NCBI GenBank assembly: GCA_947367565.1
Contig: CANBEI010000007.1
Location: 1-34,749 of the forward strand
Length of the DNA: 34,749 nt
Direction: 5' to 3'
Source: an uncultured Candidatus Saccharibacteria bacterium
Lineage (GTDB): Bacteria; Patescibacteriota; Saccharimonadia; Saccharimonadales; Saccharimonadaceae
Part shown: positions 25,210-34,247 of the stretch, piece by piece
Layout: each line of letters starts with the position of its first letter
Numbering within the stretch: position 1 is the first letter of the stretch
The notes under the pieces: generated by a model
What the model saw: only the letters and a program-made list of their open reading frames with translations
Database searches by the model: none
What the model was told of the DNA's origin: nothing
Program-made: the position numbers and the translations under genes

Positions 25210-25329
25210 GGTTTAATTCCTTTCGCTTAACTTTGAACTGAGACCATTATAACAAATTTTACAGGGGATTACAAGCGCAATGTTGTGTTTTTGAAGTGAA
25301 TTGTGGGGGAGTTTGGTGTCGATTGATGA

Positions 25330-27147
25330 TTATTTGGGTGGGTGCTCGCGAAAAGTGAGTGCTTCAGCGATGTGTTCTGGAGTGATGATGTCGGATTCGT
25401 CGAGGTCGGCGATGGTTTGGGCGAGTTTGACGGTTTTGAAATAGCCACGAGCGGAGAGATCAAGCTTATTTGCGGCGGTTTGGAGAAGTTGCTCGGCGGA
25501 GTTTGAGAGCTGAAGGAAGTGGCTGATTTCTGGAGGCGACAAGGAGCTGTTGTATTTTCCGGATTGATGGTAGCGTTTGGCTTGGCGAGTGTGGGCGATA
25601 TTGATTTGGGCCTGGGCATTAAGATGTTCTGTGCCTGTTTTGTTATTTTTGACAACGGTAGGTAGAAGGTCTTGGTTTGAAAGTTTTTTGACCTGAACGA
25701 GAAGGTCGATGCGATCAAGGATGGGGCCAGAGAGACGTTTCTGGTAATTGGAGATTTGGGCGGGGTGGCAAGTACAGAGGTGGTCGGGGTCGCCAAAATA
25801 GCCGCAGGGACAGGGGTTCATGGTGCCAATGAGGATAAAACTGGCGGGGTAGGTAGCGTGGCTGTTTGCGCGGGTGATAGTAATTTGCCCGTCTTCTAGG
25901 GGCTGGCGTAGTGATTCGAGGACTGGTCGGGTGTATTCGGGGATTTCATCGAGGAAAAGGATACCACGGTGGGCGAGGGAGATTTCTCCAGGCAAGGCAT
26001 TGGCACCGCCTCCGATGATGGCGGTGGTGCTGGCGGTGTGGTGTGGAGAGCGGAAAGGGCGTGCCGTAGGTACATCTGAATCGGCTTGCGTTAGCCCATG
26101 GAGCTTGGCGATTTCAATTTGCTCTTCGGGAGAGGGCGGCGGTAGGAGATTTTGGGCGACTTTGGCGAGCATGGTTTTGCCTGAGCCTGGTGGGCCAGAG
26201 AATAGAAGGTTGTGGTTACCAGCGATGGCGATGATAAGTGCGCGTTTGGCGAGAGCTTGCCCGTGGATGTGGTCCAAGAGGTAAGGGGACTGATTTACCT
26301 CTATTTTAGTATTTCTAACAACGATCGATTGAGGGCTAGATAGGAAATCTGTTTCAGTATTTCTTACAACGGACAGGTTTTTATTAGAACTACTCTCTGT
26401 TGTATTATTTTTCACAACATTAGACTTATATTGTAATAAGTTTATGATATTTTCGCCTGTTTTTGTATTTTTTACAATGTTTGATGGCTCTGAATGTTTA
26501 GCTTTGGTGGATAGCGACTCTTCATGTTCCACTCCAGAATAAGTATTTTTCACAACATGGCTTGAAACGGGGGTAGAGGGGGTTTGAGTACTAAAATTAG
26601 TGTTCAGGCTACTATTTTTGTATACAGGCAGCGGTTTTGCTCCTTTGAGGTGGAGAAAGAGTGCTTCGAGATTACTAACACCTATGACGGTGGCTTTCGA
26701 GACGAGAGTGGCTTGAGGGAGATTGGCTGTAGGCACATAGATTTCTTTAAAGCCAGCAATAACGGCGGCCTCGACGATGTTTATTATGCCTCTGACGGGC
26801 TTTGTTTGGCCATTTAAGGATAATTCGCCGACAAAGAGCCGTTCGTATAGGTCTCCGAGTAAAAGTTGCTGAGAAAGCACGAGAATGGCCAATGCGATGG
26901 GTAAATCGAGGTGCGTACCGTCTTTTGCGAGTTCGGCGGGAGCAAGATTGATCGTGACGCGTTTATCAGGGAAGCGAAAGCCAGAATTGACGAGCGCCGC
27001 GCGAACGCGTTCGCGAGCTTCTGAGACGGTTTTATTAGCCATGCCGACGATATTGAAGGTGGGGAGACTACGACTGACGTCGCCTTCGACTTCTACGAGG
27101 TGACCGTCATAACCTTGGGGGATGGCGGAATATACTTTTGCAATCAT
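25330..27147 (-). CDS. comM: YifB/ComM-family Mg-chelatase-like ATPase with repeat-derived insertion
   Basis: MIAKVYSAIPQGYDGHLVEVEGDVSRSLPTFNIVGM; GPPGSGKTML; FLDEIPEY; extra ~110-aa VVKNTKTG-repeat segment. Confidence 0.93.
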   Translation of the reverse strand: MIAKVYSAIPQGYDGHLVEVEGDVSRSLPTFNIVGMANKTVSEARERVRAALVNSGFRFPDKRVTINLAPAELAKDGTHLDLPIALAILVLSQQLLLGDLYERLFVGELSLNGQTKPVRGIINIVEAAVIAGFKEIYVPTANLPQATLVSKATVIGVSNLEALFLHLKGAKPLPVYKNSSLNTNFSTQTPSTPVSSHVVKNTYSGVEHEESLSTKAKHSEPSNIVKNTKTGENIINLLQYKSNVVKNNTTESSSNKNLSVVRNTETDFLSSPQSIVVRNTKIEVNQSPYLLDHIHGQALAKRALIIAIAGNHNLLFSGPPGSGKTMLAKVAQNLLPPPSPEEQIEIAKLHGLTQADSDVPTARPFRSPHHTASTTAIIGGGANALPGEISLAHRGILFLDEIPEYTRPVLESLRQPLEDGQITITRANSHATYPASFILIGTMNPCPCGYFGDPDHLCTCHPAQISNYQKRLSGPILDRIDLLVQVKKLSNQDLLPTVVKNNKTGTEHLNAQAQINIAHTRQAKRYHQSGKYNSSLSPPEISHFLQLSNSAEQLLQTAANKLDLSARGYFKTVKLAQTIADLDESDIITPEHIAEALTFREHPPK

Positions 27148-27290
27148 GCGCTTAGCCTAGTGGAAATATTAGAAAAATACAACCCCCGCCGGTTTTGTAT
27201 CTGTTAAAGTAATTCTTACAACGATTGTATAAAATGTTTAATGATAAGCGAATTGTATCAGTTTTAGTATTTCTGACAACGATTTACTTG
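25640..27290 (-). repeat. Short interspersed repeat, consensus ~CCGTTGTNARAAATACTAAAACAGG (8 copies)
   Basis: ACAAC core at 25652, 26318, 26366, 26414, 26474 (ACAAT), 26552 in comM and 27218, 27276 just upstream. Confidence 0.75.
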
Positions 27291-27336
27291 AAACCTCTTG
27301 CGCTTCTCTAGTAACTGTAGTATGATAAGGTTAGTT

Positions 27337-27692
27337 GGGGCTGACAAAGCTTAGACGAATAATTAACAGATATCAGGCACGTCGAGTAATACCGTAAGTA
27401 TTGTTAATAAGTGCAAAGAACACTAACAAGCATGTGCTTTACGCACCTGCGTTTGCTTAAAGATATAATATTTTAAGCTGGTCTGAGGCCGAGTCTCCGT
27501 AGGTCGAGGATTATTAGATTACGGTGATAAGATGAGAGGGTGATCGTCTCGATTCCGACAATCTAGATCAGGGTACCTATAGTTTCGTCTATTGCAGCTA
27601 TAGGATTATACCGACGAAACAGTAGACTAAGCGTGTAGAATGGTATCATGGAGGTTTTTCGGACCCGGAGGCAGTATCCGGCAGCTCCACCA
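27337..27692 (+). ncRNA. ssrA: Transfer-messenger RNA
   Basis: GGGGCTG...CAGCTCCACCA; tag frame GCA AAG AAC...GCT TAA = AKNTNKHVLYAPAFA* (27413-27460). Confidence 0.93.
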
Positions 27693-27873
27693 ACGAGTTT
27701 TTGAGACCGCTGTCGCGAATGTGAGGGCGGTTTTTTGTATGGCTGGATGTGGGTCATGGTGGTCGAATTACGTGGAAATGTTGCCGATTCGGCGGCAGAG
27801 TTGTAACAGAAGGTTCTAAAATATCCTGTGGAAAACTCCACAAAAAATCATAAAAAAATTATACAAAAAGTGG

Positions 27874-27902
27874 TTGACTTAAGCGTTTTGTCGGCATATA
27901 AT
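27874..27902 (+). promoter_or_regulatory. Strong sigma70-type promoter
   Basis: TTGACT-N17-TATAAT. Confidence 0.85.
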
Positions 27903-27908
27903 AGGGAT

Positions 27909-28040
27909 AGTTCCTGAACAAAAATGTTATACAAGGAACCAAAAATAAAAATAGTTCAAAAACTCCCGAAAGGGAGCTCCAAAAAATAACTCCACACTCT
28001 ACGAAAGACCGGTTTTCCTCGCAGTTACCGGTCTTTCTTC
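27909..28040 (+). ncRNA. Small RNA of unknown class
   Basis: Downstream of TTGACT-N17-TATAAT; TTCCT..AGGAA, CTCCCGAAAGGGAG and AAGACCGGT..ACCGGTCTT hairpins with A-rich linkers; no ORF. Confidence 0.6.
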
Positions 28041-28223
28041 TTGGTTTTAGGGGTGCTAATGGAAGATATGGCTTCCATTTTTTGTTATTTTACGACTTGA
28101 GCGAGGTGTATAGGGAATTGTAGCGTATTGTTGTAAGGTTTACAACATAGATACTGAGTAGTTATAACAGATATAAAATGGGTAATGTTGTAATAATAAC
28201 AACGTTATTTTGCGCAAAAAGTA

Positions 28224-28252
28224 TTGAAATTTTAGCATAAGCGTGCTATGAT
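28224..28252 (+). promoter_or_regulatory. Promoter of the large structured RNA
   Basis: TTGAAA-N17-TATGAT. Confidence 0.75.
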
Positions 28253-28258
28253 GAAGAC

Positions 28259-29024
28259 AGTTCAAAAAGAACACAAAAACGAAGAATAAAATTGTAGATT
28301 AACAAGTCATAAGCGCAAGCGATTCTAGAAACCTTCGGTGGACATTCCACGAGCGAAAAGGTAATTTCTAGCCATAAATTACACTCTTAGGAATTACCTG
28401 GAGCTTGCGGAATTGCCAAGGGCAGTTTCCTTGAGGTGACGCAGAAGTGAGAGATTTTCAGTAAATAGGGAATCTTCTTCCGCTAAGCTTCAAGGTCAGC
28501 AAGCGACCTTGAGGAGTAAATAGGCTAACCCCTATTCACTTCACTAGGGCGATCGTTCGCCGTCCTCCCGCGCAAGCGGTAATGTGGGCGAAGGGCGGGG
28601 TCGTCCGAAAGGAACACTCTACACCCTTTCCAGAGCCTGCAGGGACTAGTTGATACGATCGCCCCGATGGAACCGAAAGACTGTTCTAGAGCGTGATTTT
28701 CACGCAACAGAATAGCCTTGAGGCTCCTAGGGGTGCCCTAGCTGAACCAAAAATTGTCAGAAGGTAATTAGACGCGGAGCGCATTGGAAACATTCACTGT
28801 TCGTACATTGACATAAAAATAACAGCGAATGAGACCAATTGGACATATGCCCCACTAGATGTGGAGCGGTCAACAATAGAGAATGGGCAGAGTTGTGGCC
28901 CAAAGTAACGATGTTTTAACGCCAGATAACTCACCCATTCTCACCTAGAATAGATACACTTCGCTCTGGGACGGAGCCAAAGGTTTCTCGCAGGGCTAGC
29001 GTATCTATTCTGATAGTCTTTTTG
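28259..29024 (+). ncRNA. Large (~770 nt) ornate structured non-coding RNA, class unknown
   Basis: No ORF; promoter upstream; long-range helices 28360-28370/28388-28398, 28547-28555/28656-28664, 28879-28887/28934-28942, 28947-28957/29001-29011 plus several local hairpins. Confidence 0.65.
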
Positions 29025-29210
29025 AGGTAGGATTGAGACTGCCTCTGGTAGCTAGGCTGGTAGACCTAGGGAATTTGGGAGAAGTAAGCATCGTGCGGAT
29101 GTTGTAGGAAATACTGATACAGATATATTGGCGGTTTTTGGTGTGTACGGCGGGGAATGATGATGGGGATGGTTACTTCAACCATAAGGTTTTTGTGGTA
29201 TAATAGGCTT

Positions 29211-29552
29211 ATGCCAAAGCATTTAGTGCCGGTAATGAGTCTGTTAGCTGCTGTAATTTTATTGGTGATGCTGAATTTCACGACGCCAGCTGGGGTGGGT
29301 CCGTTCGGTGTTTTGGTATTTTTTACAACGTTTTATATTTTGATGTTTGGAGTCGCACTAGCTTTGGTGCGGTTTTTTGCGAGGCTGACACGGTCGCAAT
29401 TAGGGAAGAAAGAATATGTTTACGGGGCGGTGGTGGCGTTTGGGCCGATTATGCTGATGTTGGCACAGTCGATGGGGTCGATGAGCTGGTTGACGGTGGG
29501 GTTGACGGTTATATTCGTACTGTTGGGGTGCTTTTTAGTAAGTAAAAAGTAG
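29211..29552 (+). CDS. Small multi-TM membrane protein, probably leaderless
   Basis: TATAAT-AGGCTT-ATG; hydrophobic helices. Confidence 0.7.
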   Translation: MPKHLVPVMSLLAAVILLVMLNFTTPAGVGPFGVLVFFTTFYILMFGVALALVRFFARLTRSQLGKKEYVYGAVVAFGPIMLMLAQSMGSMSWLTVGLTVIFVLLGCFLVSKK

Positions 29553-29585
29553 TTTTGAACACTAATTTTATGATAAAATAAGCAT

Positions 29586-30098
29586 ATGAATAATGGTAGC
29601 CAGAGTCGGGAGAAGGTGCGAGCGCGAGATTTGACGGCGGAGATTGATCGGGTGACGGATTTGGTTGTGCCGGCGGGTGCGGAAGATATGAGGCGTCAGG
29701 AGGCGATGCCTGCGATGCAGGCCGAAGCCGAGGTGCGGAATATGGAACAACCTGTGGGCTTTGGTAGAGAGATTTTGTCGGCAGTAGGAGAAGTGGCGCG
29801 AGATGAGCAGGAGTTGACGCAGGCGCAGGAATTTGTTGGGGAAGAGAGTAAGATCCAGACACGAGAGCGGTTGGCAGATGATTTGGAAGATGCGCGGAAT
29901 GAGGCTGGGGAGGGTCTGGGCTTTGAAAATCGGATTGTCGCAAAAAATCAGGAGGGGGTGGCGCGAATGGTAGCTCCGGAGGTGGATAAGTTAGTCAATC
30001 AGAAGAGCTTTCGGGTGAGTGATTTGGAGAGATTGTATCGGAAGTGGGTCAATATTGTCCTAGGGATTTTTGGGCGGAGAATTGGAGATCGGAACTGA
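29586..30098 (+). CDS. Hypothetical helical protein translationally coupled to the downstream ATPase
   Basis: TAAAAT upstream of ATG; stop overlaps next start (TGATG). Confidence 0.65.
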   Translation: MNNGSQSREKVRARDLTAEIDRVTDLVVPAGAEDMRRQEAMPAMQAEAEVRNMEQPVGFGREILSAVGEVARDEQELTQAQEFVGEESKIQTRERLADDLEDARNEAGEGLGFENRIVAKNQEGVARMVAPEVDKLVNQKSFRVSDLERLYRKWVNIVLGIFGRRIGDRN

Positions 30099-32755
30099 TG
30101 TTGTATGTGATAGTTGGAATCGGGGTAGTAGTGTTCGCGGTGGGGATGGTTTGGGGAGTACATCTGAACAAGGAGCGGCGAGCGAAGAACTATGAGCGGG
30201 GACTGAAGATGGTGCCGATGTTGATTCATCTGCCACCGTCGACGGACGACATTCAAGGTGGGGGGCGAGATGAACGAGACGTGACGAATGAGGCTTTGAG
30301 TCAGGCGCAAGTGATGTATTCGATTATTGCGTCGACAGTGACAAAGGGGTTTAAGAGTAAAGTTTTTGGGCAGCGGCATATTTCGTTTGAAGTCGTGGCG
30401 GCGAACGGGTTGATTAAATATTATGCGGTAGTACCGGCAGTGATTACAGAGACGGTGAAGCAGGCGGTGATTTCGGCGTATCCGTCGGCGCGGCTGGAGG
30501 AGATCGAGCAGGATAGTATTTTTGCGCAGGAGATTACGACGGATCAGATCGCGGGTGGGGAAATGCGACTGAAAAAAGATTTTGTATATCCGATTAGTAC
30601 ATATGAAGACACGCAGCGGGATGCGAGTCTCGCAATTTTGAACGCGATGTCGGTAACGAAAAATGGGGAAGGCTTGGCGATGCAGCTGTTGTTCCGACCG
30701 ACGGACGGAGGTTGGACAAAAAAATCGACCGACTGGGTACAAAATATAAAAGATGGTAAAAAAAGTGGGGATACGGGGCGGAAGATTGTGGCGGGGATTT
30801 TTACGCTGATCAAGGATTTTGTACAAGCGTTTGTGCATCCGCCAGAACATGATGATGAAAATAAAGAAGCGCTGACGAATCTGCAACAGGAAGAAATCAA
30901 TGTGATTGAAAATAAGACGAAATATCCGGGATTTGAAACGCTAGTGCGGGTGGTGGCGAGCGCGAGTACGAAAGAACGATCGGAGGCGATGTTGTCGGGG
31001 CTAGTGGCGGCATTTTCGCAGTTTGATTCGCAAAGTTATAATGGGTTTCAGTATGATATATTGAAAGATCCGCGGAAGTTGGCGGTAGATTATATATTTC
31101 GGCTGTTTCCGCAGGGAACGAAAGAGAATATCTTAAATAGCGTGGAGCTGGCGTCGATTTTTCATTTGCCGGCGCAGAATGCGATTCCGACTTCGCAGGT
31201 GCAGCGGCAGGCGACGAAACAGGTGGATGGGCCGGCGAAATTGGTGGACGAAGGGGTACTGCTTGGAGTAAATGAGTTTCGCGGAGTGCAGAAAGAAATA
31301 CGGTTGAGCGAAAATGATCGGCGACGACATACATACGTCATCGGGTCGACAGGTATGGGTAAATCGGTTTTGCTGACGAACGTAGCGTATCAGGATATGT
31401 TGGATGGGCGAGGGTTTGCCTTTATCGATCCGCATGGGGATGCGGCGGAATTGCTTCTGAGTAAGGTGCCGGAAGAGCGGATTGATGATGTGATATACTT
31501 TGAGCCGGCGGACATTGAACATCCAATTGGGATGAATATGTTTGAATATGCAAGTGAGGATCAGAAGGATTTTATCGTGCAGGAGGGGATTTCGATGCTC
31601 ACGAGCCTGTTTGACCCGAATAATCAGGGGTATTTCGGACCGCGTGGGCAGCATATGTTCCGAAATGCGGCGTTGTTGCTAATGGCGGACCCGAATGGGG
31701 CGACATTTATTGATATTCCGCAGTGTTTTACGGATCCGGAGTTTGTGAAAAGTAAGCTGAAATATGTGAAGGATAAGGCGGTGTATGATTACTGGACGAA
31801 GGAATTTCCGGCTTCGCAAAAAAGCAATGACGCGGGGGAGGTTATAACGTGGTTCTCGTCGAAATGGGGGCCGTTCCTGTCGAATACAATTATGCGGAAT
31901 ATTCTTGGGCAGGCGAAGAGTGGGTTTAATATCCGGCAGATTATGGACGAGAAGAAGATTTTCTTGGTGAACCTGTCGAAAGGGAAGTTGGGGGATATTA
32001 ACTCGAACTTGTTGGGTATGATTTTGGTGATGAAGTTCCAGCAGGCGGCGATGAGTCGGGCGGATATTCCAGAGGATGAACGGAAAGATTTCTGTCTCTT
32101 TGTAGATGAGTTTCAGAACTTTGCGACGGAGAGTTTCGAGTCGATTCTTAGTGAGGCGCGGAAATATCGGCTGAATCTGTTTTTGGCAAATCAGTTTATG
32201 ACGCAGCTTACGGATAAGATTCGGGAGGGGATTCTGGGGAACGTAGGAACGATTATGTCGGGGCGGCTCGGGGTGACGGACGCGGAGTTGATGGAAAAAG
32301 CGTTTACGCCGGTGTTTAATGCAGAGGATTTACATAAACAGGGGAACTATCAGGCGATTGCGACGGTGATGATGTACAATATTCCGAGTGCGCCGTTCAC
32401 GATGAGTTTGTTGCCGTCGATGGGAGAGCCGAATCCGCAGCTAATGGAGAGCATGAAGGCATATACGGCGGCGCGGTATGGACGGACGCGAGCGGAAGTC
32501 GAGCAAGAGATTCAGGAGAGATGGAAGACGCAGAAGACGGAAGTGGCAGAGCTGAATGGTGGTATGGGTGGCGTGAACGCCGCGAATGAGAAAATTGGTT
32601 TCTTGGAGAGCTGGAGGAAGAAGAAAGCGGAGATTAGTGCCAATAAGGAAGAGGTAGCTGAGATGGAAGAAGTTGAGGCGGATGAGATTTTAGAGCCGAA
32701 GGATACGGGAGAGGCTAAGGAAGAAGTGGATGAGACGGTGTTTAAGGTAAGGTGA
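30098..32755 (+). CDS. VirD4/TraG/DUF87-like type IV secretion ATPase with N-terminal TM
   Basis: HTYVIGSTGMGKSVLLTN Walker A; FCLFVDEFQNFATESFESILSEARKYRLNLFLANQ. Confidence 0.85.
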   Translation: MLYVIVGIGVVVFAVGMVWGVHLNKERRAKNYERGLKMVPMLIHLPPSTDDIQGGGRDERDVTNEALSQAQVMYSIIASTVTKGFKSKVFGQRHISFEVVAANGLIKYYAVVPAVITETVKQAVISAYPSARLEEIEQDSIFAQEITTDQIAGGEMRLKKDFVYPISTYEDTQRDASLAILNAMSVTKNGEGLAMQLLFRPTDGGWTKKSTDWVQNIKDGKKSGDTGRKIVAGIFTLIKDFVQAFVHPPEHDDENKEALTNLQQEEINVIENKTKYPGFETLVRVVASASTKERSEAMLSGLVAAFSQFDSQSYNGFQYDILKDPRKLAVDYIFRLFPQGTKENILNSVELASIFHLPAQNAIPTSQVQRQATKQVDGPAKLVDEGVLLGVNEFRGVQKEIRLSENDRRRHTYVIGSTGMGKSVLLTNVAYQDMLDGRGFAFIDPHGDAAELLLSKVPEERIDDVIYFEPADIEHPIGMNMFEYASEDQKDFIVQEGISMLTSLFDPNNQGYFGPRGQHMFRNAALLLMADPNGATFIDIPQCFTDPEFVKSKLKYVKDKAVYDYWTKEFPASQKSNDAGEVITWFSSKWGPFLSNTIMRNILGQAKSGFNIRQIMDEKKIFLVNLSKGKLGDINSNLLGMILVMKFQQAAMSRADIPEDERKDFCLFVDEFQNFATESFESILSEARKYRLNLFLANQFMTQLTDKIREGILGNVGTIMSGRLGVTDAELMEKAFTPVFNAEDLHKQGNYQAIATVMMYNIPSAPFTMSLLPSMGEPNPQLMESMKAYTAARYGRTRAEVEQEIQERWKTQKTEVAELNGGMGGVNAANEKIGFLESWRKKKAEISANKEEVAEMEEVEADEILEPKDTGEAKEEVDETVFKVR

Positions 32756-32817
32756 TGTATGTACAATGTAATGCTGGTGTATTAACGTTGTATGAATGAT
32801 GTAGTGTAAATGTAAGA
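32754..32817 (+). repeat. Intergenic short repeat copies 3 and 4 in tandem
   Basis: GATGTATGTACAATGTAATGCTGGTGTATTA (32754-32784) and GTTGTATGAATGATGTAGTGTAAATGTAAGA (32787-32817). Confidence 0.6.
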
Positions 32818-32842
32818 CATAATAAAAATAGAAAGGAGAAAA

Positions 32843-33604
32843 ATGGAAAATAGCGAAAAACAGGATGTTGGAGGTGGTTTACAGGTGGGTATGAAGAGGG
32901 GAAAGTGGGGGATTGTGGTATTAGTGGTGGCGCTGGTGATAACGATGATTGCGGGAGTGACGTTTGGTGTGCTTTGGTGCCAAGAAAAAAATAGAAATTC
33001 GGGAGTGGAAGTGACAGAGAGTGTCACGACGGCTGAGGTAGTGGACGGAGCGACTACGACGGCGGATTTGAAACTGGTGGGGGAGAAGTATAAAACAGAA
33101 CGCCCTGAACGATGGATTAGGCAGGTGGCGGATCAAGGTAAAGGGATGAGTGTGATTTTTGAACAGGTATTTGAGAGCAATGATGCGGGGTTGGAAGTAG
33201 GTGATACGCTCTATGCGTCGGTGGATTGGGATAAATTAGGTTATTTCTATGGTAGTAATTTGTCTTGTGATCCGGAAACTGCGGCATATAACTCCGAGCG
33301 AATTTCGGTTGATGGAATTGACGCTGACAAGGTGGTTGATATTGTTATGACGAGCTTTGGGCAGATGGTTGGACGAGAGACGGTCTTTTTCCTGATGGAG
33401 GACGGTACGGTGGAATATATTCCGCTAGTGAAAGTTTTAGAGGAGCATCGAGTTGAGTCGCAGGGGAAAGTGGAGGGTTTGGAGGATGTTATTATCATGA
33501 GAAATGTATCAGGGGCTTATGCTGGTGATGCGATTGCCCAGACGGCGAAAGGGGATTTCTGGAGTTTGGGTGAATTATTGATAAAACAAGGGGTATGGGA
33601 GTGA
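32843..33604 (+). CDS. Single-TM exported hypothetical protein
   Basis: RBS AAAGGAG; N-terminal TM then extracellular domain. Confidence 0.7.
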   Translation: MENSEKQDVGGGLQVGMKRGKWGIVVLVVALVITMIAGVTFGVLWCQEKNRNSGVEVTESVTTAEVVDGATTTADLKLVGEKYKTERPERWIRQVADQGKGMSVIFEQVFESNDAGLEVGDTLYASVDWDKLGYFYGSNLSCDPETAAYNSERISVDGIDADKVVDIVMTSFGQMVGRETVFFLMEDGTVEYIPLVKVLEEHRVESQGKVEGLEDVIIMRNVSGAYAGDAIAQTAKGDFWSLGELLIKQGVWE

Positions 33605-33676
33605 ATGTGGACTGATGTATAAGATAAAGAATGTGAGTAAGATAAAATCGAAAATGGTACAGAGAAGACCATATGT

Positions 33677-33830
33677 TTGCTAAATTTTTCAATCTTATGC
33701 TAGTCTGGAGTCTAGGTGTGACATGTAGTTTAAAAACGCTTTCAGCCATGCTGAAAGAAAAGCCTGCACATCCTTAAAAGAGCTTGAGCGAGCTCAAGCT
33801 CTTTGCTCGGATGCTTGACTTTTTGCTAAA
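33677..33830 (+). other. Promoter/leader module 3, with hairpins and no obvious micro-ORF
   Basis: TTGCTA-N18-TAGTCT; GACATGTAG shared with module 1; CTTTCAGC..GCTGAAAG and AAAGAGCTTGAGC-GA-GCTCAAGCTCTTT. Confidence 0.5.
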
Positions 33831-33924
33831 ACTGAAGCCTAAAATCCGGTTCAACGCCTTTATATTCCAGAAAGTATAGCTAGAGTAATTATAATCTGCT
33901 TAATTAAGGATTATAAAACATTAA

Positions 33925-34200
33925 GTCATCTCTGTTAGAATGAGATTGAACTTGTACACCGTGTACAAGTTGGAATTTACCATTGGCTTTTGTCCGTAGT
34001 GGGCGGGCGAATATTGGTAGTGGAGCCACGGATTTCGTCGGTCGGTTCGGTTACTTCTGGTCTCATACTTCTAGATCCGCTACTAATGCCTATGGTATAG
34101 CTTTCAACTTCAGCAGCATCTACCTATCAAACGACTCGCAGCGTCGCGATGGTTTCCCCCTCCGCTGCCTCTACCCAGGTAGTGCCTAATGGAGGAAAGA
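33925..34200 (+). other. Hypervariable C-terminal cassette c3
   Basis: LAFVRSGRANIGSGATDFVGRFGYFWSHTSRSATNAYGIAFNFSSIYLSNDSQRRDGFPLRCLYPGSA*; promoter-like CTCTGTTAGAATGAGA upstream. Confidence 0.6.
33951..33969. repeat. Perfect 9-bp palindrome just upstream of cassette c3
   Basis: CTTGTACAC-C-GTGTACAAG. Confidence 0.8.
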
Positions 34201-34247
34201 GGAAGTATAAAACATCGGTCTAGAGATCAAGGCAGCGAGGGGATGAG

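Noticed and set aside
26311-26560. Possible CRISPR array
   Set aside because: Repeats are degenerate, unevenly spaced (48-78 bp steps), in-frame within comM, and no cas genes are present.
27563-27841. 92-aa minus-strand ORF
   Set aside because: Lies across the 3' half of tmRNA.
28525-28707. 60-aa minus-strand ORF inside the large RNA
   Set aside because: Short, no RBS, overlaps strong helices; explained by structured RNA.
28259-29024. Group I intron or rRNA fragment
   Set aside because: No recognisable group I core or rRNA signature motifs, and no split gene around it; left as unclassified ncRNA.
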